A DNA stretch of 64,000 bases from Sycon ciliatum (Eukaryota; Porifera; Calcarea; Leucosolenida; Sycettidae): assembly GCF_964019385.1 (NCBI RefSeq), contig NC_088646.1, positions 15,996,823 to 16,060,822 on the forward strand, in the 5' to 3' direction. This document shows positions 1 to 11,906 of the stretch, piece by piece. A program made the translations under genes and the position numbers. The notes beneath the pieces are model-generated. The model ran no database searches, was not told the DNA's origin, and saw only the letters and a list, made by a program, of their open reading frames with translations. Positions within the stretch are counted from its first letter, which is position 1. Every line of letters begins with the position of its first letter.

Positions 1-3000
1 CACATTCGAACACACTCCCCGTCTGCTTTCTCGAAACTGTCTTTCGCGGTGTGGGGCACTGTGTCATTGCTAAGCCAAATGGATTGGATATCCAATATAT
101 ATCCCAGCGAAACCGAACGGTATAGCGCCTATGCACTAGTAACCCATACCGATACAAAATATGCTAGCACGATAGTGGACCATGTTCACCATGAGTGTAT
201 GATTCGCCAGTACAAAATTAAGGTAAATGGCTGAGAGATTTTCCCTGTGGATGGTTTTTGACCATCCGCATGTCTAAAGCACCAGATGGCTCCAGACTCC
301 CCCTTCCATGTTTCGCCTCCCTCATTCTACCAAATGAGCCCAAATAGAGTCCCACTGCACTCCACAGCTGATCGCCAAAACAGGTATTTCGTATCAGATT
401 ACCTGCCGGAGATGGAAAGCAGCATATTACCGCCTTGTTTGTGGGTATCCAGTTTCGCAGGAATGTTGTCAGCTTAGCCCTCGGAACATGCGAATTAGTT
501 GTGGCAGGCGTAAGGTGTGTATTTACGTTGTATTGCTACAAACGAGACGGGCCCTCTGAAGGCCAGGCCCAGTTCTGCTCTCACTACCGTTAGCAGAGAC
601 AACTACAAATGGAGGCAAGCAGTGCTCATCGTACCAGCTTGGGATCTACATGACCTTGGGGGACGGGCAGAGACGTAGACCTTGCCAATCGAATTACATG
701 TACATTTGTACCTGTGAACAGTTGCCCGTGGCAAAGAGCGCCATTCCAGTGTTGCGGCAGAAAGCTGTCGACAGATCAGTTTGCTTCTCTCCATGTTTGA
801 AACTAACACATGTACCCATGTCGGCGCGTCTATTCCATTTAGGACCCAGAAATCAAAACAGCGGCCTGGATGTGATTTAGAATCGTCTTTATTCCAAGGC
901 ACACATCTCTCATTACTACTGTACAATACCGTGATAACTGTACCAGCGGTTATTAGGGTAGGGCTACACTTGTGTGGTAATACTCCCTTGTTAGCCAGAT
1001 TTTACTTTTTCAGGCATTTTCGATGCACGCCATTCACGTTCACTATCAGCAATGCCTGATACCGTCCTATTACAGTATTGTGATTCCTCTTCGTGCACCC
1101 ACAACACGTAGTGAAGCCCTCTATGTGTTCTCTATGACTGTATTGTTGGAGACACACAATGATCAAAGAGGGCGGTGTGCCTCATCTGAGTGTGTTCCCG
1201 CAATGACAGGTCCATTCACTAGTGCAATTGGGTCGATTAGCAACAGTCACACTTATAATAACCTACAATGTTCCATACAAAATGTGCCAGTGTACACACA
1301 TACAAACAGAGAAAACACAGAGGCAACCGCAACTATACTACAAAGTAATAAGCATCTTTTGTTCTCGCACATCACGCTGAATTTGAGTGGTATCACATGC
1401 ACCGGAATCTCTTGCCAAGTCGCGTAAAGCAGACAATCATGTGGACTTCCGACTAATTTTAAAATTCTTATCCATCCGTCTTATGTGTTGTACAGTGTAC
1501 TGTGTTATGGGCCCGTTTGCTTATAGAAGAATAGTGAACAGTAAATAGAGCCACAGGCCCATCTTTCAAAGCTTCATTTCGAGAACAAATCCGTCGCCCT
1601 GAGGGAAAGTGATGTTGCTGAAGTGATGACTCGCCCGTCTGGGGAAGACCACCGCCAAACGACGTGTGAAGCAGGGAGTTGGGAAATCAGGCGTTCACGA
1701 CTCCATGGAGTAAAGCGATGACCGGGTCGGAAAACCGTGAGAAAATGGTCATTCGCACCTCTCTGTCTGCACCAAAGAAATTATGCCCTACATGTAGAAT
1801 CTACAAGCGGAGGCATAGAATGAGTGAAGTGCGTTTGTGTGGCTAAGGTGTCTCGTACCTAAACGGCAGACGTTCAACAATTTGCGGCTATCTGTCCTGA
1901 GTTGCGCCATATCCGCCAAAATATCCTCAGCGCGAAAAGGAACAAGCACTTCGAATCACACAAGCTGGGGGATGGAGATTTGCCATTATCATTTTGTTTT
2001 ATTGCTGTATGCAAGCCACTTAGTTCCTCACTCCCCTCTCAACCTCGCCTAACGTTTGCTTCTCCTGCAAAACATGTGCAGTGGCCCAAGGCTCGTAGGG
2101 TGGAGTTCTGTTGCAGAAAATATTACACTACCGGTACTTGTAGTATCTTCCAGTATCGAAGACCGTCATCGGAAACAGCTTGGAGCTGCGGAGGAGAGAA
2201 ATATTCTTCACGACGCTAAAAAGGTGAAGAAACGTTTCTTTGGTCGACCATTCCGAAACATGGTTTCCTGTCGAACCTACCCCTCCTTGTTCTTTACCTC
2301 TGCATTAGGTTTGAGTACATGTATCGGCGGTTTGAGAAGCGAATGGCGTGTACGTCCTCCATGGTGTCGGCCATAAAGAGTGACCATGCCCATTCCCAAT
2401 CTTCACCAGCGGGAAGCAGAAAGCGGGAAGCAGCGCGCGTTGAATCTGGAGTAAAACAATGCCAAACATTGCCAGAACGTTCTGAGAAGAGCCAAGGCCG
2501 GCAAAGAAGAAATTTGATGCAATGACGAAGGATTCCCGTCAACGCCTGGACCCGTCGTTTACTGCAACCACAAGTTGATTGCTGTTGGATTCCGCCGCTG
2601 TTCTCGCTCTTCTAACTTTGGCAGGAAATAGCCTTAGGAAGCAGCCGAGACTTTCAGGAAGACTCCATTTCGACGGGTTCAGTCAATGACTGCCTAGTAC
2701 CTGGCCAATACAGCCTTCAGGACGCGGCGCTACCCGTCCAAACCATATTGCCGATGAAGTCTAGCATCCTGTTACTTTGATGCGCAGAGATCGGCTTTCT
2801 GGCCCTGTACACGTCAAAGCTTCGGTTGAAATCCCTATGCTGCCATGTATTTGGAGAAGATGACTCGTCGTCGACGGTGCCGCACTGGGAAGCGGTTTGT
2901 CTTGGAAGTCAACACAGGCAGGTATGTGCTGATGAAAACTTAGATGTGCCATTCCTATAACTTATAAGCGATTTTATGACTGGGGTGATGTTGACTGTGT

Positions 3001-3495
3001 TGTACTTGTGGTAATCATTAGCGATAAGTCAGGTGTCCTATTTTTGAGTAACGGTCGAGTAAGGGGTGACTGGTGCAAACTATCAGGTAGTAAGGCACAT
3101 GTGATTATGGTTCACAGTCAGGGTACGAGTGGTGAGGGGGCCAGCTCGAAAGAGTGCTCAATGCACCTGAATGCAGAGTGGTATACAGAACATACAGTAG
3201 ACAGAAGGCCGTCTAGCAGTAACTTTTCAAAGTTCCATGCACTGGGCAGTCATCGGCACTCAAAATCCCCTCTTATAGTAACATGTTATACTCCAGTGCG
3301 GCTTATTTAGCTTATACTACGCAAAACACTGCGGTGCACTCAGAAGTATAATTCTGCTGCGTAAGTATAAGTTTTGGATGATACATTTCCGTAGCTTCAT
3401 GGTACTAGTATGTGAACTGACATGTGTGCATGTATGCATGTGTGCATGTATGCATGTATGCGTCACCATGCAATGGTCATGTACTTGTACATGCA
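1..3495. other. No recognisable gene
   Basis: I read all six frames here. The open frames are short, overlap on both strands and show no domain motif, signal peptide or exon-like splice pattern that I recognise. Around 3,420-3,475 there is a degenerate run of ATGCATGT-like words. I call nothing else in this stretch. Confidence 0.5.
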
Positions 3496-3739
3496 TGTTG
3501 GTTGACAGCATGTTGAAAGGCGGAGGACCACTGTGTTCGGAAACAGTGACCTTACTACAATTATCCACGGGTGGCAGAGCCCCGGCTTGCGGACCATTTG
3601 AACCGTATGAATCAGAGCTAACACCCATACCATTCAAATGGTCGCAGGACCGGGGCTCTGCCAACCGTGGATGGTTGTAGTAAGGTCACTGTTTCCGAAC
3701 ACAGTGGTCCTCCACCTTGTAACATGCTGTCAACCAACA
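3496..3739. repeat. Foldback (inverted-repeat) element
   Basis: The two halves are near-perfect reverse complements. TGTTGGTTGACAGCATGTT at the left end is mirrored at the right end, and the stretch with ACTGTGTTCGGAAACAGTGA recurs inverted near 3,690. The arms are about 105 bp around a spacer of about 30 bp. This is the form of a palindromic MITE. I see no target-site duplication or coding capacity. Confidence 0.75.
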
Positions 3740-4246
3740 ACATGTTTTCAACAAAACAAGCTTTAGCTGTTATCAAGAGTCCATCAACAAGAGTATGCAA
3801 CTGTGATCTCTTTTCTATGGGCCAGATGCCCGGCACACTGCCTTCATTACATCATTCAGCTGCAGTCCGTGCACTGCGGAAAATCAAACACCGCACTTTC
3901 CCTCTGGTTTGAAATGAACTTTCGTCCGGAACTGGAGTTCACGTGCCAGAATTTAGAGATCGCCTAGGTACTGGAACGAATCGAGCAAAAACGGATGGGC
4001 TCGTATGAGAAATTGGGAGTTTGAATGCATGCTTTCAGAGCGTGATGAAGGCAAGTTACGTAATGAAGGCAGCGCGCCACGTACTGACCCATAACCACAG
4101 TTGTTTATGCACTCTTGCTGATATGGTACATGCATATACGGCCCACATGGAAAAATTTCGAATATACAATGAGAGGTGCATGTACTTGTATGATTGTACC
4201 ATCGAGTAAGAACTAAACGGCTGTGTTTGTGAAAAATAAGAACGGG

Positions 4247-4296
4247 CTAGGCTAGAACCCTCGCGCCCGGTCTTCGGCGCCCAACAGTACTGTAGT
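4247..4296. repeat. Solo end of a CAGTA-type MITE
   Basis: The segment GTCTTCGGCGCCCAACAGTA, followed by CTGTAGT, resembles the right end of the TA-flanked element at 58,915-59,465. The preceding GAACGGGCTAGGCTAGAA also resembles its subterminal sequence. Only one end is seen, so this is probably a truncated copy of the same family. Confidence 0.4.
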
Positions 4297-4561
4297 GGAT
4301 GACTGTGAGAATGTAACTGAGTCGCCGGTGCCGTCAGGTTTTGCAAGAAGGAAGAACGCACCAGAATGAGCAATACAGTGGCGTATACGGTGAATCTGTC
4401 ACAATCGGTACCGGTGGTGCAAATTAATGAATGCTTCCTTGTGCATGATTGCCCAGTACATGAAACTGTTTAAGTTAAAAGCAAAACAGACGTATTTCTT
4501 TTCTTGTCTGTCGGTAGATATGAGGACTAGAGAAATCAGACCTTTTGATTTGCAATTATTA

Positions 4562-4963
4562 CCGTAAAATTCCGTTAATACGCCCCGGGCGTATACTTTG
4601 CAGAGCGTCAAAAACCGGGCGTATATTTGGGCATGGGCGTTATTTCGGACGCAATCTGCAGAAGATATCTATCAGCAACCCACTAGTTTCAGTGAACCAC
4701 CATTCACACTGAGCGCGGTACAGGTACATCAAACCACAGCTGGAAATTTGGTCGTAACCAAGAATGTTGGATGGCACGCACTCGATCTAAAACTGTTCTA
4801 CAGTTTGTACGTGAACGAATGCTCGCGCGCTGGTCATTTTGAGTCCACTTTACGCCCTGGGCTTATTTCGGGCATGGGCGCTAAAACGGACTTGAAGTGT
4901 ACACCGCCTAAAACTGGGCTTATTATCGGACATGGGCGTTATTTAGGGTGGGCTTATTTACGG
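4562..4963. repeat. TA-flanked MITE, ends CCGTAAA...TTTACGG
   Basis: The 402 bp element starts CCGTAAA and ends TTTACGG. It is bounded by TA on both sides, as expected for Tc1/mariner-like insertion. Internally it repeats motifs such as GGGCATGGGCGTTATTT and its variants four times, giving imperfect mirrored halves. There is no open frame of note. Confidence 0.65.
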
Positions 4964-5082
4964 TATAACTCGCCCGGCAATGTGTGTATGTCAATCAGCA
5001 TGGGAAGCAGTTACCCCGTGGCCCTTCTTTCCACTTTCCAAAAAAAATGTCTTGCCATGCAAAATGCAACGTAGGGGGTGAA

Positions 5083-5420
5083 TAGGGCTTGAAAGTGATG
5101 ACGTCAAAACGGCCAGGGAGTAGTAAGTTGACATCAGATTTCTATTTTTGGATCCACTAAGGTGTGACTTTGCTATTGCCTAAGTATGTGGGTGCATAGC
5201 AACCCACTCATGTCGCATGCAGGTGTGACTTTTATTTCGCCACCAGTTGTAACCCCGCCCCCAGTAGCCAAATCAGTCAGTTTCACTGGCTACATCACCA
5301 TGCTGTGGGTAAGACTGCTTGAAATGTGCTTGGATCCATACAAAAACTGGATCCAAGTGGATCCAGTTTTTGAATTTTTGAAATTGTTGCTATGCTGTGA
5401 CGTAGCACTTTCAAGCCCTA
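5083..5420. repeat. Inverted-repeat element with internal palindrome
   Basis: TAGGGCTTGAAAGTG at the left is mirrored by CACTTTCAAGCCCTA at the right, and both continue into a TGACGT motif. Near the right end there is also a perfect palindrome of about 32 bp built on two GGATCC sites (5,341-5,373). It is probably a non-autonomous DNA element; the superfamily is not determined. Confidence 0.55.
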
Positions 5421-5629
5421 CAGCCGACTTCATCCAAAACAAATGTGTCTTTATGAACTCTTCAGTAGTGACTACCAACTGCATATTCGTTGAATGGCAT
5501 GAAAAAACACAAAAATCGACAAGAGTAGGGGGTGCCACTTTTCCACAGGAGGGTGCTACACCCTCTTTGGCTAGAACCGTGTAATCCAAATACTTTTAAT
5601 AAAGTTTAGCTTCTTTGGTGAACTCATTC

Positions 5630-6867
5630 CTACTCCTGGTTTGGCAAAACAGCGTGTTTTGTGAGCCCGAAATATCCCTTGGCTCCATTCTGAGTGATAA
5701 CAACTGCTTCGTATACAATAGCCTCTGCTTGGCAATCACCTTTCAGTGGGCAGTCTTGCTTAATTCTGCAGTTACACGGCTTCTGTACAGGGGGCTTGGC
5801 TAGAACTTTCCGGTTATGCGAGCTGATTACGGATGCGACGTTTGGGAGGCAACAGTAGCTCACTTTCACGGATTTGCGGTTGAATATCTTGCTCAGGGAA
5901 GAGCCACGCGGAAAGTGCTTGTCCGCAAGGCACAGGAACACTGCAGCGACATTGGTGGCGACGCTCTTTGAGAAGGGTGGATTGAATCAAATGATATTCA
6001 GCTTTCGCTGTCTCTTTCTCTTTGAATGATCCGCAGAGTTCACGTATTGGGTGTTCTGCACATATCCGCTTGCATGGATGGTGGCGTTGTAAATGGGTGC
6101 AGCATCCCTGAATACTGACTTATCCGCCGAGATACTGGAGACGCGCTTTTGGATGGACTTGGGTAGGTTCTTCAGGATCGTAGGAGGGTGATTTGAGTGT
6201 GGATGTTGACATATAGAGGGTTGTCACCAGGTTTCCTGAACGGCTGATACTTGCCCGTTTCGAGGTTGAGTGTTACATCTAGGTAATTAACGACGTTCAG
6301 GTTCACCTCTACCGTCATCTTCAGTCTGACGGACTGAAACACAGCGGTTATGTCCTTCCGCACACGTTCCGCAGATGATGCCGGGGTATTCCTTAGCACG
6401 GCGAGTCCATCGTCGCAGTATAGACTCATATTACTCTTGTCTACGTGCTGAGCTGGTTTAGAGAGGATAAGGGTGCCAACCAGTTCACAAACCTCTGCTC
6501 CGTCGAAAGAACTCATAGATACGTCGAAGAGGCTGTCGCTGCGGTTCTTGGGCCACGTCTTTTTGCCCTGGAATAGGAGAGACTTTCTTGCATGTGATAT
6601 TATTCCTCTGTCCTGGGCTGTGACGCCTGTATACTGGCTGGCGAAGTCAAGCAAGTCAGCCCACAAACTGACGGTGAGCTCTGCATAACGCAAACAGCAT
6701 GTATCTATGTATGTATGCATGTATTTACGAAGCTTGGGAGCAACCACTGCACAAGAGGGCTCAGTGACTTGCGGCAGAGCAAAACTATCCGAAGGAAAAC
6801 AATGGTTACCAAGAAAACGACATAAATTCAGTTTGCTACTCAGAGGTCTGTGCACTGGTATGTGCAA
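5630..6867 (-). pseudogene. Penelope-like retroelement fragment (RT plus start of GIY-YIG)
   Basis: The minus strand encodes the C-terminal half of a reverse transcriptase, with a Y-x-D-D active site in LYCDDGLAVL. It then has the VVNYLDVTLNL block and a TH/SNHPP motif. A cysteine-rich linker (CNCRIKQDCPL) leads into the start of a GIY-YIG-like domain (EAIVYEAV...GYFGLT). This order is that of Penelope-like elements as found in cnidarian and sponge genomes. It is broken: the frame shifts near 6,185, a Trp codon expected near 5,985 reads TGA, and the 3' end of the nuclease is missing. The residues upstream of the RT are not recognised. It lies in the same orientation as a second copy at 7.2-8.2 kb that covers the missing C-terminus, but the two overlap in content, so they are separate insertions. 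Confidence 0.65.
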
Positions 6868-7234
6868 TCACCAGGCAAAAACAATAGTGGGTCAGCCAGA
6901 ACAAGCCGGGATCTTTTAAGAGGGCCTGGCTGGGTGAGGTGAGAATGCTAGCAGGTGAGAACATGGCCAAAGAAGAGAAAATTAGCACCGGTCAAACGAA
7001 AGAGCAATTCGGGCTACAACACGTACAAGGCTATTGTGCTGATTGGTGTGTGTGTAAGCACACACTAGGGAAAATCAGCACGATGAGGTATTATAGTTAT
7101 GGGGTGTGTAGACAGTGCTGCTTGCCCCAGGGAATATGGATGCTTCAGGTGATGGCTGCCCCTGTGTAATCTTTCAGGCAGTATTTGTTGGCATGTCGGC
7201 ACTTCGAGACCAGCTCACTTCTCTTGTTCAGGGC

Positions 7235-7430
7235 GTAGTCTGTATCGCTCAGTGCTATCCAGGTAGTCTGTATCGCTCAGTGCTATCCAGGTAGTCTGTG
7301 TCGCTCAGTGCTATCCAGGTAGTCTGTGTCGCTCAGTGCTATCCAGGTAGTCTGTGTCGCTCAGTGCTATCCAGGTAGTCTGTGTCGCTCAGTGCTATCC
7401 AGGTAGTCTGTGTCGCTCAGTGCTATCCAG
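7235..7430. repeat. 28 bp tandem repeat, 7 units
   Basis: There are seven contiguous copies of a unit starting GTAGTCTGTATCGCTCAGTG. The first two carry TGTATCG and the last five TGTGTCG. The array lies within the C-terminal coding part of the Penelope-like fragment, and one unit is continuous with its reading frame. It has no spacers, so it is a minisatellite and not a CRISPR array. Confidence 0.9.
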
Positions 7431-7847
7431 GTATTCTCCGCTATGCACTCTTGGACTGGTTGCTGTAGGCTCTGGACCTTTCGCAGATCTTCCACTGGAT
7501 TTTGCACTCTTCATTTTTGGACTTCAAACCCCACACATGCTTCGACAGCTCGGTGCTGTGCTTGTACGTGACGGGGCGCATGGATGTCTTGTGATTTGCC
7601 AGGCGTAGCTTGAAAGGGGGTGCGGTCGAGCCGAAGTAGCCTCTCACATCGCGCTGTGTGCTCACCACTGCCTCGTACACTATGGCTTCTGATTGGCAGT
7701 CTCCTCACAGCGGACAACTTAGCGCCGGCCTGCAGTTGCACGGCTTTTGCTCTGTATACTTGGTCATCTGCTTCCGGTTGTGCGAGCTTATTAATAATGC
7801 CACGTTTGGCAAGCAACAGTAGCTCACCTTGACTGAGTTACGGTTTT

Positions 7848-7885
7848 AAACTCCACAACATATTTAAAAATATTTTGTGGAGTTT
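7848..7885. repeat. Short near-perfect palindrome
   Basis: Two 18 bp arms with one mismatch are separated by 2 bp. The right arm, read on the minus strand, encodes KLHKIF of the Penelope-like protein. The left arm is therefore an inverted copy of that codon run inserted next to it. Confidence 0.7.
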
Positions 7886-8135
7886 TGATGTTCTGGGGAA
7901 ATCCTGCCTGATGAGGCGAAGGAACACAGCACACTTTGGAAAAGGGCAGGTTAAACCAGATAATGTTGCGCTTTCATTGACGCTTCCTCTGCTTCTCCTC
8001 CGTCTCGGTGTACTCTATGCTAACAGCATGTCCACTTGCATGCAGTTGTTGTTGTAGAGTAGGGCAGCCCTGTCGAATACTGCCTCATCAGCCGAGATGC
8101 TGGAAATGCGTTTCCCCACTGCCTTGGGTAGGTTT

Positions 8136-8176
8136 CTCAGGATATTAGGCGGGTACCACCCGCCTAATATCCTCAG
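8136..8176. repeat. Short near-perfect palindrome
   Basis: Two 19 bp arms with one mismatch flank a 3 bp spacer. One arm is the coding sequence for the PPNILRN part of the Penelope-like fragment. The other is its inverted duplicate and marks the end of recognisable homology. Confidence 0.7.
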
Positions 8177-8323
8177 CCCAAAAGATGGACACTCGATTTG
8201 TCAAAGACAAAAAAATGCACTGATTCCAATGGTGAAGGTCCCAGGTTGATCCGAGCAGCTGTTCCCAAGTTTAATATATCAGCTTCGCACTAAATTTGGT
8301 GACATCATGTATAACGTCTTTAA

Positions 8324-9307
8324 AGGGGAAGTTAAGGCTAAAATCAAAATTTCACCAGTTGTAGTCTTCAGGGTGCTGAGTCGAATGGTCTTGGTCCGAG
8401 AAAGCTGAGACGCTCCCTTCCTACTTTAATCCCAATCGAACTCGCGCACTTCCACCGAAACTGGGTGACTGCGCCCTATTAGATGGGGATTTGCATGCAA
8501 AATGTAACTAAAAGCGCCATTTCGTTCTTATAAAAGCACGGATGACCGCGATTGGCCCATATGTTGTAGTCTTTTGGACGCTGAGTCGACTGGTTTTGGT
8601 CCGAAAAGGCTGCGATGCAGCGTTCGGCCCTTATTCCCAATCGAACATGGTTGAACAAGCGGTCACGTGTTCCTGGGTGCCCAAATCACCTAGTCACCAC
8701 GCCAGCAGGCGACAACTTTCACACCAAGGTTCAACTCGAGTTCAACTCAAGTGACAGGACTGCACCCGAAAAGGTCAAACAGGCTAGTAAGTTGTGCCCT
8801 GCAGGCACGGTGACCAGGTGACTGGTGTATGGGCCATATGAGCCAATCGCGGTCATCCGTGTTTTTATAAGAACGAAATGGCGCTTTTAGTGACATTTTG
8901 CATACAAATCCCCATCTAGTAGGGCGCAGTCACCCAGACCAAAGTCAGCGCGAAGATGGCCGTACAGTTTTCTTGTGGATTTTTTAGTTGTTTCGTCTCG
9001 TATCTATGTCAGTATCGTGATGGTGAAGTGGAGGGGGTGATTTTCTTCCTCTGGGCTTCGTTCGGCCGACTTTGCTTCGTCTTCGTTGAAAAATGATGCT
9101 GAAAAAAAGGTCGATTAGCATAATTATGTTGATTTAGAATGTATGTGATGACATGCGATTGCTGGCTATGTTTCGGTGGAAGTACGCGAGTTCGATTGGG
9201 ATTAAAGTGGGAAGGGAGCGTCTCAGCTTTCTCGGACCAAGACCATTCGACTCAGCACCCCGAAGACTACAACAGGTGAAATTTTGATTTTAGCCTTAAC
9301 TTCCCCT
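8324..9307. mobile_element. TTAA-flanked inverted-repeat DNA element (984 bp)
   Basis: The element begins AGGGGAAGTTAAGGCTAAAA and ends with its reverse complement. It is bracketed by TTAA at 8,320-8,323 and 9,308-9,311. Inverted similarity extends about 240 bp inward, including an AGCGCCATTTCGTTCTTATA block near 8,512 mirrored near 8,870. The unpaired centre (about 8,560-8,830) has no recognisable gene. TTAA duplication with an AGGG start is known for piggyBac and Kolobok superfamilies. A non-autonomous member of one of these is the likely identity. Confidence 0.75.
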
Positions 9308-11799
9308 TTAACTTGCCCAGACCAGGCCGGATTTATGACGTCAGAGAGATGCATTTTTTGTTCATTTTGTGCTTTTTTGCGTGTGTGCGTGTGTGTGTGT
9401 GTATGTGTGTGTATGTGTATTTTCTTCTCCTGTAGAACTTTCCTCGGGCAGAAAATGCAGAAACAACAGCCATCAGCAAGCCAAGAAGATAAACACTTCC
9501 TGAACTCTGATTGGCTGAGGCCGGTTGACCAATCATTTCAGGTGTGAAGTTCAGAGCCAGGGTAGGCTATAAAAGTAATCATTCCAGGACAATCATTTCA
9601 GGTGTGAAGTTCAGAGCCAGGATAGGCTATAAAAGTAATCATTCCAGGAGGGGATGGTGGTCGGGGTTTGGGATGGCCATTTCCGGCTTCTTTCTCCTTC
9701 CTCATGCAGAAACAACAAGATGAGGCAGAATTTTAGAATTCTCTTCGCCGGCTATCTGATGGCTGCACCCCTTCCTCCTGCAGAAACAACAATCAACACA
9801 TAGTTTTAGATTTCCTTCTCCAGTAGAATTTTCCAGCTACTTTCTCCTTCCTCCTGCAGAAACAGTTTTAAGCCAGAATTTTAGAATTCTCTTCGCCTGC
9901 ACCTCTTCCTCCTGCAGAAACAACAAATAACACTTAGGGTAGTAGACGGACTTCCTCCTAGACAAACCACTATGTATTGCACTATTCATAGCTGGCGCCA
10001 TCGTTCAATATAATTATTATTCCCTGAAGCTACTAATTGTGCAATTGTGAGTCATGAGAGAAATCCAGTTTGCCTTGTCACTCAATCGCTCATTACACAA
10101 TGTGAAACTATGTCATCATTTTTAGATTGTCACCCACACTAGTGAACCCGTCCATCCTTAGCAAACTCATGCCTGCACTGCAGTCCAGTCCGGGTGAACA
10201 TACGTTATTCCTGTCACCAAGCAACACAAATCGGAGCATCATCATCGAGTGAACGCCTTTTTAGGATATTTCACAAAGCATGTTGTAGTGAATCAACATG
10301 CAACAAGCTGAGGCTAAATAAGATCTTAGATCTGGTTCTGCTTTATTTGGTTGAAATTTTAAAAGGAAGTCAGTCTGGCCATAGATCTAGTAGGTTGGGA
10401 GGCCTTTTTTGCTATCATTTTCCCTTTGAAAAGAATTCAGGTGGACACACCCATTCCCATAGCGCTGCACATCACATCCGAACCAGTTCCGTTATTTTTA
10501 CGTTTCGGCACTTGGCCATCGTCAGGTAATAGCAATGAATACCGTGGAAGCCACACAAGAGCAGTATATACGCAGAGTGTAGCGCCAAAAAAGATGCGAA
10601 TTATGTCACCTAGTGTGCAGAAGGGGAGACAGAGAGAGAGAAAAGGCGCAACTAGCACATCACATTTTCCCTTGGCGTGCAAATCAGGTATTTTAGGTGT
10701 TTGAAGTTTGCTATTGCATAAAACCTCGGCACATCTTTTATTTTTATGTCTCGTTCCAGGAAGAAGGAAAACAGCTTTGGCTTTGGCATCGCAATACAAG
10801 CTTGGCTAGCCTTCGCATAAGCCAACTGGAAAGAAGGAATGACTGGGGCCTGAAAGGTGCACATAATTATGTATGTAGTACAACACTCCTAGAAACGCAG
10901 TCCAGATTGATCTCTTTAAAATAATGTTTTTTCCTGGAATCAGATTTCTTCTTTAGTCTTTACTTTTATGAATTTCCTTTCTTGAATTTTGTACTGTGGC
11001 AATGAACTGAAATCAAAATATACTCGCTAAACTTCGTTTCTATCTCTCTTGAAATCTCACTGCAATTGCTCAAGTGAAACTTTTTCTTGAATCTCAACAC
11101 AACCTGTTAGATCTAATTTTGCTGAGAAAGCTGAGAATCTCTGGCAATTATTTTCAGCACTTCTGGGCAGTTTGGAATGACCTGAAACCCAAATGGGACA
11201 ACATTTGAGTGAGATATCAATATTTTATCCACTGCATCTTCGAGGGACAGCATGCGTAAAATGGGCAAAAGGCCATGCTCGCTCACATTCCCATCCCTCC
11301 TCTTCTTACTGGTACCCTGGTCCCCCTCCCTCCCCATGGACACTTTTCTGCTGTAGCAACCTGCCAACCTGCCCCCCCCCCTCCCTACATACTGATGTGC
11401 ACCTTTCCCGGATAGCCCACGAGCCTCAGTAGCACTACACATTGGTTATGTCCCTCGGCACTATGCATCTATCAGGCACCCGTAGTAAGTCACACACGGT
11501 TCTCATTGATTCAGTTCTTCATCTATCACATGGAGACTGAGCCTGCTACAGGTCAACTTCAACTTTCAAAAAGACTTGGAAATGGTCACATAGACAAATC
11601 ACTGTTACATCACATGGGTGTCGGAAGCCATTTTTCGATTGGTCCAGATTTGTAAGAAGTGTTCTTGACTCCGGAAATTTTTCAAAACCCAAACTAAATC
11701 TGATTGCATTTGCCAACCTTGCATGATAAAATATTACAGTAATATGAACCCTATGCCCAGTAAATTTCAATCGGTGGGAGACTGAGGAGCAAAGGGGAG
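9308..11799. repeat. Repeat-rich intergenic stretch without a recognised gene
   Basis: This holds a short (GT)n tract (about 9,381-9,418) and a 60 bp unit present twice in tandem (9,530-9,649). A degenerate family of segments carries CTTCCTCCTGCAGAAACAAC and TTTTAGAATTCTCTTCGCC (about 9,700-9,925). The rest is AT-rich, with no open frame that resembles a gene. Confidence 0.5.
9530..9649. repeat. 60 bp tandem duplication
   Basis: Two adjacent copies of a 60 bp unit beginning CAATCATTTCAGGTGTGAAG differ at one position (GGTAGG versus GATAGG). Confidence 0.9.
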
Positions 11800-11906
11800 T
11801 TTCGTGCACTCGCACATGTTGTCCAGGCGTCAGGGGCCCAGCCTCCCTGCCCATCCGACCCGCCACACACAACAACGAAACTGATCTGGGAGTTCTACAT
11901 AATTTC

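Larger units (their letters stand above)
7160..8163 (-). pseudogene. Penelope-like retroelement fragment (C-terminal linker and GIY-YIG)
   Basis: Reading leftwards on the minus strand there is NILRNLPKAVGKRISSISAD, a match to the copy at 5.6-6.9 kb. Next come WFNLPFSK, a cysteine-rich stretch, VVSTQRDVRGYFGST, and STELSKHVWGLKSKNEE with KIQWKI. The final block is LNKRSELVSKCRHANKYCL, the normal C-terminal Cys/His end of these proteins. The copy lacks the RT catalytic core. It has several frameshifts, two short inverted duplications (7,848-7,885 and 8,136-8,176) and a seven-fold 28 bp expansion inside its coding sequence (7,235-7,430). It is non-functional. Confidence 0.65.

Noticed and set aside
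7235..7430. CRISPR-like array
   Set aside because: Units are contiguous with no spacers, and the setting is a eukaryotic retroelement. The 19 bp array at 49.3 kb fails for the same reason.
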